64,000 nucleotides of DNA from Muraenolepis orangiensis (Eukaryota; Chordata; Actinopteri; Gadiformes; Muraenolepididae): positions 13,643,600-13,707,599 of the forward strand of contig CM051005.1 in NCBI GenBank assembly GCA_027704905.1. The letters are read 5' to 3'. A program made the position numbers and the translations under genes. The notes beneath the pieces are model-generated. The model made no database searches and was not told the DNA's origin. It worked only from the letters and a program-made list of their open reading frames with translations. Of this stretch, positions 51,090-62,529 are shown piece by piece (the first letter of the stretch is position 1; every line of letters begins with the position of its first letter).

Positions 51090-52213
51090 TCAGAGAACAA
51101 CATTTGAGCCGCTGAAAGACATGATGTCACCGTTCTATTTTACATTTCACCCACGCCGTCGGTGACTCTGCATGTCCTATGGTTGCATTTTATTTGTTGT
51201 AAAAGATGTACATATAACATAACATTGAAGGCTTTGTCATGAAAAAAAATGTGTTGATACTGGTGGAACTGAGCTGTACATAATTGTAAATATAACTACA
51301 TGTCTTTGTAACAAACTAAAACATCGTATTTTATCCTATACCATCGGAAGTGTTCTTTGTTTTTGCAGAACAAAGTATTTGAAACATGAGAGGACTTGAG
51401 ATTAACCAATTATATGTATGGCCAATCCTAAAATGCCTTTGTCTGAAAAAGTATGAGAAGACTAGTATCAAAGCATTTCAGAACTTCTGTATCACTACGG
51501 TGAAATGTGTGGGTTTTCATGGCCACTTTTCTGCTACCATATAGGCCAGCGATTCCGAACCATTTCCAACATGTTAAAAATGACATACAGTAATATGTTG
51601 ATTTCCAGGGCTAATATTTTGTAGGCCTATTCTGAATTGATTTTGTATATTTTTGTTCTGTCTCTGGCTTGCTACAGAGGCAGTGCCCCTCTCCATCACT
51701 TGTCTGTTACCGCAACTCATTCAGGGAGAGAAAGTTACATATTAAACCACGTATCTATAATCACGACACAGCAGGCTGCTATTTCGGAAAACGTACTGAA
51801 ACCCATCCATGTGGGTGTTTTTACCTTTAACTCAAAGATATTGGTCAAAAAGCTCTTTATCAAACACTACACTCCTCACTGCCATATCCCTTACCTCAAA
51901 ACACAGACACAATACTAATCGAAGAACAATGTTTTTATTGATTGGTTCACTAGAACATCCCGCAAGTCCTTCAGGACACGTTGTAGTCTCTAAAAGCCTC
52001 CTCTCACAAATCAAGGACTACTGGATCTGAGATTACTTTGAGTTATTTTACGATTTACAGTTTAAGCAGCAGGGTAGCATTTTCTAATGTACATAGCATG
52101 GTTATCTCTCCTGTCGTTGTAATGTACCAAACTGGTTGATGTCAACTGTTTAGATGTATACATTGAAGAGGATATTGTGTCAATTAAACAGTTTGTTGAT
52201 AGAAAAAATAAAG
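51090..52213 (+). other. possible 3' UTR of the CNTNAP-like exon
   Basis: Unique-looking AT-rich sequence without repeats, ending at AATAAA (52,207-52,212). Consistent with a 3' UTR of about 1.1 kb, but not proof of transcription. Confidence 0.4.
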
Positions 52214-52483
52214 TGAGTGGAATACAATTTTGTTGGACTAAAATGTTTGCGATTTGGGAAGTCAAAATCGATATCCATATTTATTTGATATTCTATTTTC
52301 CAGTAAGTTTACATTATACTGTTTATGTATATGTATCTCACTCTCTTAAGCACATACAGAACACCTTCTCAAAGGATAGTCAAACTTAATCATTTCAGAA
52401 AACATATTCATCTATAGGACTAAACACATCGCGACACCAAAGTTCACACGCTGGTCCAGCATTAAACGTGTCACTAGTGTCAC

Positions 52484-53838
52484 TAATGTCATCATTACGC
52501 TACTTATGCTACTAGCGCATCTTACGCTACTAGCGTAGCTTACGCTACTAGCGTATAAACAACCCCACCCCCCCATTTTATAAACTTTAAACCTAAGTGT
52601 CTACATTAATAACAACGCTTTTTTACCAAGCGACCTGAGGTGAAACAAGGATTGGGTTTACACGCTGGAAGTGACACGACCAGTTACCGGGTGGTGGAAG
52701 GACAGTTGTGCCACATACACATTCACGCTACTAGCGCAGCTTACGCTACTGGCGCAGCTTACGCTACTAGCGCAGCTTACGCTACTAGCGTAATGGATTT
52801 AGTAATATGTGTTATAGTCATGATGTGCAACGGCAGTTACTACAAATCTTAATCTAAAGTAGCGTAAGCTGCGCTAGTAGCGTAAGCTGCGCTACTAGCG
52901 CAGCTTACGCTACTAGCGCAGCTTACGCTACTAGCGTATAAACAACCCCACCCCCCCATTTTATAAACATTAAACCTAAGTGTCTACATTAATAACAACG
53001 CTTTTTTACCAAGCGACCTGAGGTGAAACAAGGATTGGGTTTACACGCTGGAAGTGACACGACCAGTTACCGGGTGGTGGAAGGACAGTTGTGCCACATA
53101 CACATTCACGCTACTAGCGCAGCTTACGCTACTGGCGCAGCTTACGCTACTAGCGCAGCTTACGCTACTAGCGTAATGGATTTAGTAATATGTGTTATAG
53201 TCATGATGTGCAACGGCAGTTACTACAAATCTTAATCTAAAGTAGCGTAAGCTGCGCTAGTAGCGTAAGCTGCGCTACTAGCGCAGCTTACGCTACTAGT
53301 GCAGCTTACGCTACTAGCGTATAAACAACCCCACCCCCCCATTTTATAAACATTAAACCTAAGTGTCTACATTAATAACAACGCTTTTTTACCAAGCGAC
53401 CTGAGGTGAAACAAGGATTGGGTTTACACGCTGGAAGTGACACGACCAGTTACCGGGTGGTGGAAGGACAGTTGTGCCACATACACATTCACGCTACTAG
53501 CGCAGCTTACGCTACTGGCGCAGCTTACGCTACTAGCGCAGCTTACGCTACTAGCGTAATGGATTTAGTAATATGTGTTATAGTCATGATGTGCAACGGC
53601 AGTTACTACAAATCTTAATCTAAAGTAGCGTAAGCTGCGCTAGTAGCGTAAACTGCGCTAGTAGCGCAGCTTACGCTACTAGCGCAGCTTACGCTACTAG
53701 CGCAGCTTACGCTACTAGCGCAGCTTACGCTACTAGCGCAGCTTACGCTACTAGCGCAGCTTACGCTACTTTAGATTAAGATTTGTAGTAACTGCCGTTG
53801 CACATCATGACTATAACACATATTACTAAATCCACAGT
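52484..53838. repeat. 383-bp satellite (3 units) built from an 18-bp palindromic motif
   Basis: Three tandem units of exactly 383 bp: the same 71-codon frame recurs at 52,640, 53,023 and 53,406. Each has a unique-like half (ACAACCCCACCCCCCCATTT ... CTGGAAGTGACACGACCAGT) and clusters of GCTACTAGCGCAGCTTAC (18 bp) in both orientations. The array ends in an inverted copy: 53,770-53,833 is the reverse complement of 53,561-53,625. The short repeated peptide (SAAYAT) is a repeat artefact. Left border about 52,484-52,545. Confidence 0.93.
52858..52932. repeat. 75-bp perfect palindrome within the satellite
   Basis: Two 37-bp perfectly complementary arms around a single C at 52,895. The left arm begins AGTAGCGTAAGCTGCGCTAG. 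A near-identical palindrome recurs 383 bp later (53,241-53,315) with one base change. Confidence 0.92.
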
Positions 53839-53983
53839 AAACAAGAGGTGTGAAGACTGAAGAGGATTTTCAAAAGTTCAACTCTAACATAATACATTCA
53901 TAAGTACATAAAACATCCCAATAACATGCATTTATATATGGAATAGAAAACAGGATATCGATTTTTTTTTTTATTCTTATATT

Positions 53984-54017
<34 letters not shown>

Positions 54018-54142
54018 CATTTAATATATATTGCACTTCATTTAAAATAAAATCTTAGAGTGCTACAAAGTTAAAAACAAACACAATAAAATTACTTAAA
54101 ACAAGGTCTTCCTAAAAAATGTTTTATTATAGAAATACTATT

Positions 54143-54180
<38 letters not shown>
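53839..54180. other. AT-rich spacer with (ATA)n and (TA)n
   Basis: Contains an ATA trinucleotide run (53,985-54,016) and a TA run (54,148-54,178). Nothing coding. Confidence 0.8.
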
Positions 54181-54181
<1 letters not shown>

Positions 54182-55010
54182 TTACAATTCACGTCACATC
54201 AGTTGTTGGGGTTCCCAGCGAAAGCGTTAATAGCGGGACTTGAACCGACGTCTCCAAAGCGGTTGAACAGTCAACAGCACCACAGAGACAAGTGGTGGTC
54301 GGAGGTATTAATTGACATTACAATTAACAGGACATTGCTAGGTTTCTAAAAACAGATTTCCATGATGAACGCGCTCCACATAAGCAACCTCCGCGAGAAT
54401 CGAACACATGTATCAAGAACGGCAAACCAGCAACTATCACAACTGTGCCAACAGACCCGGGTTCTAGTTCTGCTCAAAGTTCTCTCCTTGGGAACGATGT
54501 CATTTTTTTTTCTTCCGTTTTTTGAAAAATGAACAATGTCATGTGAATTGTAACGTCAATTCTAAGCTCTGAGTGGAAAAGCATTATCGCCTTGCAGTGG
54601 AGAGCTGCAACAGTCGTTGACTAGTCATTTTTAACCAAAACACATCACAAATGGTCATGATTAACACGTTCTCAACCGCATACATTGTCACAGTTCAAAC
54701 ATTGTCATACCATCACTTACAATATCAACCAAATCGGGAATCGAACACAGGTCTACAGAAATGCTAACCTGCAGGTCTTACAACTGCGCCACCGAGAGAC
54801 TTGCCAAGGCTTCCATTGAGGGGAGTGTTATCAGCAGGACTGGAACTAACGTCTCCAAATCCATTAACCAATACATCTGTCTTCAGCACCACAACCCCTA
54901 TGATTTGGTCGGTGGTATTAATTGATATTACAATCCATCCCCTCACCTGTCCTGAGACACTTAGAATCAAACACCCACTTAGGATTCACTGATAACTGGG
55001 GGATCAAACC
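54181..55010. repeat. cluster 3 of tRNA-like modules
   Basis: Same architecture as cluster 2. GCGGGACTTGAACCGACGTC ... CAGCACCACAGAGACAAG at 54,233-54,292 closely matches 48,270-48,330. The shared spacer GGTATTAATTGACATTACAA follows both. Another module (GGGAATCGAACACAGGTCTA ... CTGCGCCACCGAGAGACT) is at 54,735-54,803. Confidence 0.6.
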
Positions 55011-55950
55011 TGCGCCAAAATACCCATGTGTATTTTGTATTTTTGTGTAAGACCGCTTTGGTCTTTCCGCAAAGTGTGCTAAATTTGCGGTATTTGCATA
55101 CTTGCTATTTACCCATATATTAACCCATATTTATCTTATAAATATAATATATAATATATATATATATAATATAATATATATATATATATAATATATTATA
55201 AATATTTATTTAGGTTTTAAAGTTATAGCTGGTTAGAATTCGGTTATGGAACTCATGTAATGCAATACGGATTGAACATCATTTTCCAGCCATGTTTATC
55301 TTAGTAAAAGTTGAATTATTGACCTTCTATTCAGAATGTTTTTCCTCGTAGGCTACACCATGTCCGTGTAGTCTTGGGATGTTTTTGATAGTTGCCAAAG
55401 CCATTTTATTAATGTCATCAACTATTGTACCTCATTGCCCAGTATTCTAAAATACTATTCATTGTAAACAGTAGATCTAGTAGACTGTATACTGCGCCAT
55501 GTTGTTACATACAGGGCATTTGTTGAGAATAACATCTATAAAACAATGGTCTTGTCTTGTTCAATTTGATATTTGGATTGTTGCAAAAGCTTTTTCTTCA
55601 TATCATTAACTATCACTTTTATTTCACATCATTCTATCTTCAGAGAGAAGTGGGAGAGATCGAAGAGGATCGAAAGAGCTAGTTGGTTGTGTGCCGTGAC
55701 TGTTTTACAGTTCACGAGTTCAATCTATGCAAATGTTTTCTAATTTGTTAATTGTTAATAAAGCACGTCAAACCTTTAAATATGAATCAACATGCTTTCT
55801 TGAATGTTTTAAGTTATGATGTACTATCACTGGAGCGGGGGGGCGTCTATTATTCTTTTTAACATGAAAGGTGTCCACCCGACTGAAGGTGGTTGGTGGT
55901 TGGTTCAACGTGACCTTTTCCGGGTTGACGTTAAACGTGTTTTCTGACTT
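55011..55950. other. intergenic, unassigned
   Basis: AT-rich, with an ATATAT tract at 55,145-55,205. No gene recognised. Confidence 0.65.
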
Positions 55951-55974
55951 GCGTGTTATTAACTCTGGGTGTGT

Positions 55975-57165
55975 TTTTGACTTGTGTGTGTGTGTGTTTT
56001 AGACTTGTATGTGTGTTTCCGACTTGAGGGTGTGGTTTTGACTTGTAGGTGTGTTTTTGACTTGGGGGTGTAGTTTTGACTAGTTAGGTGTGTAGTTGTG
56101 TCGGTCTGTTTCCGACTTGAGTGTGTTTTTGACTTGTGGGTGTGGTTTTGACTTGTGGGTGTGTTTTTGACTTGTGGGTGTGTTTTTGACTTGTGGGTGT
56201 GTTTTTGACATGAGGGTGTGTTTTGGACATGAGGGTGTGTTTTTGACTTGTATGTGTGTTTTTGACTTGTGGGTGTGTTTTTGACTTGTAGGTGTGTTTT
56301 TGACTTGTGGGTGTGTTTTTGACTTGTGGGTGTGTTTTTGACTTGTAGGTGTGTTTTTGACTTGGGTGTGGTTTTGACTTGGGTGTTTTTGACTTGAGGG
56401 TGTGTTTTTGACTTGTGGGTGTGTTTTTGACTTGTAGGTGTGTTTTTGACTTGTGGGTGTGTTTTTGACTTGTAGGTGTGTTTTTGACTTGTGGGTGTGT
56501 TTTTGACTTGTGGGTGTGTTTTTGACTTGTGTGTTTTTGACTTGTGGGTGTCTTTTTGACTTGTAGGTGTGTTTTTGACTTGTGGGTGTGTTTTTGACTT
56601 GTAGGTGTGTTTTTGACTTGGGTGTGGTTTTGACTTGGGTGTTTTTGACTTGTGTGTGTGTTTTTGACTTGGGTATGTTTTTTGACTTGTAGGTGTGGTT
56701 TTGACTTGAGGGTGTGTTTTTGACTTGTGGGTGTGTTTTTTGACTTGTAGGTGTGGTTTTGACTTGAGGGTGTGTTTTTGACTTGTGTGTGTGTTTTTGA
56801 CTTGTGGGTGTGTTTTTTGACTTGTAGGTGTGGTTTTGACTTGAGGGTGTGTTTTTGACTTGTAGGTGTGTTTTTGACTTGAGGGTGTGTTTTTGACTTG
56901 AGGGTGTTTTGACTGGGTGTGTTTTGACTTGTGGGTGTGTGTTTCCGACTTGTATGTGTGTTTCCGACTTGTAGGTGTGTTTTTGTAGTGTGTGTGCGGT
57001 TGTCCACGTATGCAAGTTAATAACACTTGACTTGTGGGTGTGTTTTTGACTTAAGGGTGTGTTTTTGACTTGAGGGTGTGTTTTTGACTTGTGCGTTTGT
57101 TTTTGACTTGTGAGTTAGTTTTTGACTTGTGAGTTTGATTTTGACTTGTGGGTGTCTTTTATGTT
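55975..57165. repeat. ~20-bp minisatellite (TTTTTGACTTGTGGGTGTGT), about 55 copies
   Basis: Tandem, slightly degenerate copies of TTTTTGACTTGTGGGTGTGT across roughly 1.2 kb. Because 20 is not a multiple of 3 and no rotation of the unit has a stop on the reverse strand, all three reverse frames stay open for over 300 codons as repeats of HTHKSKTHPQVKNTPTSQK. These are artefacts, not genes. Confidence 0.95.
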
Positions 57166-60018
57166 ATGTCGTTGTGGTTTCTGAATTTGGCGTGCGTGTT
57201 TTCATTTTTTGAGTTGTTTTCTTATTGGTGTTTGTGATTTGCACTTCAGAGCCACCGTACAATATTCATTCAATTACAGCAAGAGAACACCAAAAAAGTG
57301 ATTCTGTTCAGATTATAATTCCTCCATTTTAGAGCCTCTTAATAGGCACATTAAAAGGGTTGCCTGTTGCCCTTATAGACCTAATTTAGTGTTTTTATAG
57401 ATGTTATTCTCAACAAATGCCGTGCAACAACATGGCTCTGAATCCCTAGTGTCACATACCAACACACAAGCAGAGAGAAAGGCATGGTCAGTCGTAGTTT
57501 GTGGCAGATATGTCCATTTAATAGGAAGCCGGTCACAATCAGGCTGCATTCCAGCTCCACGTATTCCTCATTTAGTACAATTAATGATAAGAAACAACCT
57601 CGGTAGAAAATAACTCTCTCATGCAAATTCTGTGTTCTCACTACATTCATATTGGTTGCAGATGTATACACAAGCTGTTAAAAAATAAAGCTCAATGGGT
57701 AGTCAATACATAGTTTTATAATCATAATAATAATAATAATAATAATAAAAAAATAATAAGACCAAGAAAGGGACAAACGGGACGGTTTAACATCAAAGAG
57801 ACACGTGCTGGCACAATAAAGTGTTCCCATCATGCAGTTGTAATTATTTTTATTCACAGGGTGGGCATCGCTGCACGGTCTCCGTGGAGACGAGTCGGCA
57901 TGCATGCATGCGCGCGCGCACTGTCTTACATGTGCCCTTTTGTGCTTGAATAAAGATTGGTTTGTGTGTGTGTGTGTGTGTATGCGTGCACACGCATGTT
58001 TTGGGTCTGTGCGGTTGTCCACGTATGCAATAGGCCTGTAAAGGGTGTAGGCCGGTCCACGATGGTGGCTTTGCCGTTTTAGTTTGGTTTATATTTTTCG
58101 TACCCTAACCCTTACCCTGTATGTACAAAACCAAAACAGAGTGCATCCTGGGAAACTCAGACAAAAAAGGGTTTTTAGATTGTGTTAAGACATTTCCTCA
58201 GCATGGGTGGCTGATGATGAAGAAGATGATGATGATACAAGCTAAAAGCTTTTTTTTTTTCGTGGCCTGCACTTATCCAGAGAAGTTTTCAATGACAGGG
58301 GAACATTCACACGTTGCACCCACTTAAAGGGCCGGTTCACCTCAGGCATGACCAGACAAGTACAACCCATGTAATGATGGCACGGACCAGAAATCTCTGA
58401 GGGGGGGGATCTCTTTGTGACGTTAGAGACAAGGCTAAACAACATTTGTTATTTGGTAAAAAAATCAACAGTTCCCAGTGAAGCCAAAGGTACAGCATTT
58501 CTATCAGTCCAAACTTCAAAGCGTGGTTTCACAGAGAGACACGATTAGCTCTATTTCTGTGTGTGTGGAGTTAGAAAATACTGAAGATTTGACAGCCGAT
58601 GAATACTTTACACACATTCCACCACTGCGTTCCTCAGTGGTATCATAACATATCCCTTTTGAATAGGCCTCTACGACGCCGTTATGCTAAATGATGCGTT
58701 TTTGGTTCACTTCGTTGACGCAGTGTGTCGGGGTTTCACCACTGTGCATACAATAACATTACAGGATAATTGGTTTGTTGTATTTCTCAATTGAGCAAGA
58801 AGTTCTGGTCGACTTAAGCTGGGTGAAGAAGCTAAAATCGGATCTGTCCAATCTTCTAAGATATCGCCCGTATGTTTATGAAATGACACAGGCAGACACG
58901 AATACTGCAGGAATGTGAAGTCAACCGGTTCATGGAAGAACAAATCCAAAATAACATTTAGAAAAAGGTTTCGCTCGGATCCGAATATTGCAGTTGATAC
59001 TCCATAGGCGTAGCATCCAATTGTTTAAGTAAGTACCATATATTGCTCACAATCTCAGAGCCTGTTTTTTTCACACATATTTCACAATCAGCCCTATATA
59101 CACACACACACACATAATGTCAAACAACACAACAATTCTCACAGAGGATTGGCTCGACAGCTTGGGTGAACTTACAGACGAAATGCAGCTATTGCCTTGA
59201 GAAGTGTATTCAGAATCGGGGACCGTGGGGACATTTTGCAGGATAAACAACACATCATTTCATGTTGTTTTGTTTTGTTTTTCTCCCATTACAGAAAGCG
59301 TTGTTTGCCGGGGGCTGAGTATCTCTGTATTGCTTGTGTTGGTGAAACAACCCCCGCGCTTGTTGGCGCACAACCGCCACTGGCCCCGAGCCCAGGAGCC
59401 GAACGGCCCACAGCCGAGACGCCTCCTGATGGAAGGGGGGGGGGGGGGTGTTGAGAAATCCCCGAATGTTTAGCATTAGTAAATGTTAATATTCCTACAA
59501 AAAGGCTATGGTCACGTCCCAACCCGCTTGAGTCACTTGGCCAAACGTCTGCAGACGGTCAATGTTATTTTTTGTTGTGTTGTATTTGTGATGTTTCGAG
59601 GGTGGACACGACACGACGCGGACAACATTTTTCCCGACCGTAAAACCGCGATCCCCATTTCAACCAGGGAGTGGTGTTGGACATCCTGGTCTACTGGTCC
59701 TGTAGTAGCCCTTGTGGAGACAATGTGCATTCATGGCAGAAGGGGGTGGGGGGTTGGGGGGGCTTAGGACAGTAGCAAGCGAGGGAGAAGATGCCGTCGT
59801 TTTGTGACACTGTGATATTGCTCTGTAGGAATTTCCACACACACACACACACAAAAGGTGTCCTTCGAAGTGTCTCTCCATCTGCACGATATGGCCGTTA
59901 CACATACCTCTCTGTGGCCTCACACTCAAACGCTCGGCTACCCCAAAACCGCTGTTCCCTCGTTTCCTCCATGGCTGTAAAGGCTATATCATAGCTAGTA
60001 TACCTCCTGTTATACCGA

Positions 60019-60054
<36 letters not shown>

Positions 60055-60500
60055 CATGCACACGGATACAAGGCTCCCGTTGAGAGTGAAGGAGGCGGCG
60101 TCCGTCTGTACATCGGTGGCCAGTGAATCACAGTGTTCTTGGGATCAACATGCAGGACGGTGGTGGCACGTTGCAGGACTGGCAGGGGGGGCGAATGGGG
60201 TTGGGGTGGGGGGGGGGGTTCTCTCTCTCTCTGTCTCTGTGGATTACTCTAGAGTTCAGGGAGAGAGAAAACGGGATCTGGAGATCTGTGTGTGTCCTTA
60301 TTATGCCAACTGTTACACAACCACCACAGCACACCATGGAACGACCAAGCAACACAAAGACAGACAGACAGACAGACAGACAGACATGTATACATACAGC
60401 TAGTTAAGTACTAAGTCCCCTTAGGGAGTCAGAGAAGCAAAAGTGCAAAGTGGTCTTCGTCAAACTATGAATATGGTGTGTGGCGCTGTCTAGATTTTTC
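57166..60500. other. intergenic sequence downstream of unc13a
   Basis: No gene was recognised on either strand. It includes an ATA run (57,722-57,748), a Z-DNA-prone GCATGCATGCATGCGCGCGC run (57,898), TG and CA runs (57,963; 59,100; 59,837), poly-G/C runs (59,433; 60,205), a TA run (60,026-60,050) and a GACA run (60,357-60,386). On the minus strand AATAAA is seen at 60,507-60,502, a possible unc13a polyadenylation signal. Confidence 0.5.
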
Positions 60501-61187
60501 CTTTATTATAATACATCGTCGTTGAAAATGTACAGCATATAAAAGTTGGGGTATGGTATTATGAAGCTTGTGTGTATGCGCGTATGTTTGTGTGTGTGTG
60601 GATTGTGTGCATTGGGTGCAGTATCGACTCCCTAATGTATGGCTATAAGTAGTGCTAACTCAAAGAGGATTGAACATGTGATGCTTCTAAAACATCTGTC
60701 TCTCTCTGCGTGTCCCCGGAGAGAACTCCACTAGTGGGATCGTTGCATAATGTATGCAGATAAAACTATGTACAATATAGCGCTGTCTCTCGTGCGCTCG
60801 TGTGTGTGTGTGTGTGTGTGTGTGTTGCACCCGTGGTATGTGAATGTGCGGTGGCAGTGTTTATACATCGGTGCAAGGGCATAACTGTCGTCTCTGAACG
60901 AAGGAGGGGGGGCCTGGCGAGGACACGCCTTCCTCCCAACAGAACACTGTGTTGTTGTTGTTGTTGTTGTTCCCTGTGATTGACTCCGCCCTCGTATCAA
61001 CTTTAGTTTTTCTGGAGGGAAGGATGGGAGGGAGGGAGGGGGCGGTGGGTGGGGGGGAGGGGTAACAACTCCCCCCCCCACCCCCCCCCCACTCACCACG
61101 CATATCGTACGCCCTTGCATAGATGCACACTCCCAAACCCATGGGTGGGATTTGTTTAGTCTTTTTTGTGTGTATGTGCGCACACGC

Positions 61188-61261
<74 letters not shown>

Positions 61262-61377
61262 CCTTCATATGCCCCCCCCTCCCCCCCCTCCTCCTCCTCC
61301 CCCTCCTCCTCCTCCTCTCTCCCACATTGATTCCGAGTCAGGACCCTGTCTGTCCCCCTGTCCCCCCTGGGCCCCTC
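60501..61377 (-). other. unc13a 3' UTR (probable)
   Basis: Follows the unc13a stop codon on the minus strand. It contains a GTT run (60,950-60,971), C and G runs (61,065-61,090), a (CA)n run (61,186-61,257) and a C/CCT-rich stretch next to the stop. Extent is inferred from the AATAAA at 60,507-60,502 (minus). Confidence 0.45.
61186..61257. repeat. (CA)36 microsatellite
   Basis: Uninterrupted CA run of 72 bp in the probable unc13a 3' UTR. Confidence 0.95.
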
Positions 61378-61666
61378 TCAGCTGCGACCCTCCTCGGCCG
61401 AGCGCTGGTCCGACTTGAGCTTGACGAACTCCTTGGCCACCTCGTCGTTGTTCCGCTGCGACAGGATGCGCAGCACGGTCAGGCCCGTCTCGTCCATGTG
61501 CACGCGGTGGCCCAGGGGCATCCAGCAGGCCACGCTTCCGCGGTGCGCCACCTCCTTCACCTGCAGCACGGCCACGCCCACCGTGCGGTCCTCGCGGGCG
61601 AAGCAGTAGTCCTTCACGCACACCTGCAGCTCGTAGCTCTCGGGGCCCAGCTCCGTGCCCAGGGAG
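61378..61666 (-). CDS. unc13a: unc13a terminal coding exon
   Basis: On the minus strand: acceptor TCCCAG before 61,666, TGA at 61,380-61,378. Encodes SLGTELGPESYELQVCVKDY, CFAREDRTVGVAVLQVKEVA, HRGSVACWMPLGHRVHMDET, GLTVLRILSQRNNDEVAKEF and VKLKSDQRSAEEGRS. Enters in phase 2. Confidence 0.95.
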
Positions 61667-62498
61667 CTGGGAAGGAGAGGAAGGTCACAGAGTTGGAGGG
61701 GGGGGAGGGACGGGGGGGGGAGGGGGGGGGGGGGAGGAGGGAGGGGGGGAGGGAGAGAAATAGAGTTATGGAACTGATGGACAGCAAAGCTATGTTTGGC
61801 TTACAGTGTTGGGGTGGTGTGCAATATGTCATGCAATGCATATGGCCATCACAATATATATATACACAGTATATATAAATATATATATATATACAATTTT
61901 ATATGTTTTTGCTTAATTAATTTAGAATAATTGAATAAGTTTGTAAATTGTATAAGAAAATTGACCGTGAGGATTCCGAGGCATTCTGATAGCAAGAGAG
62001 ATGGCTGGTGTGGAGGGAAGAGGACAAGCCTCGACTGGGAAATGTACTAGCGCCACCTTTTATTGTGTGTTCCAGTGTTTGACTCGAGGTTATATGTTTT
62101 TACACAGTATGGAATGGTTTGTTTGTGTTTTTGTCAAGAAAATATTATGAAAAAAAATGTGTGTTTGAAAATTTTGCTAAAAGAAGTATTTTTCCACTGG
62201 AAAGTAGGGCTTTTCAGAAAACTGTCAATAGGAAGGACAAATCGCCTTGGAGACTTTTTTGCTGGCAAACTAATTAGCAAAACTGAATTATGGAGGGGAA
62301 TTGATCATTGCTCATTTTCCTAGGCTACCCTCATTGTAATGGTACAAAAACCAGCAAACAATTTCTTTAATTTAGCTCTTGGCGGTACCAGTTGCTATTA
62401 AGAACCAGGTAGTGCACTAACCACATAGAGACCCAGTTCCCATTCTGACCTGTAGGTCTACGCTGCATGTCATGTATTATTCTATTATTCTATGTATA

Positions 62499-62529
<31 letters not shown>

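Noticed and set aside
52640..53618. Three identical 70-aa frames with Ala-Tyr-Ala-Thr repeats
   Set aside because: Copies of the 383-bp satellite. The repeated peptide is the translation of the 18-bp motif.
52484..53838. CRISPR array-like regular repeats
   Set aside because: Repeat units are contiguous and present in both orientations, with no unique spacers. The genome is vertebrate, so this is satellite DNA.
55959..57026. 355-, 311- and 307-codon reverse-strand open frames
   Set aside because: All come from the 20-bp minisatellite, which lacks stops in every reverse rotation. No homology, no splice sites, and the three frames encode the same repeat.
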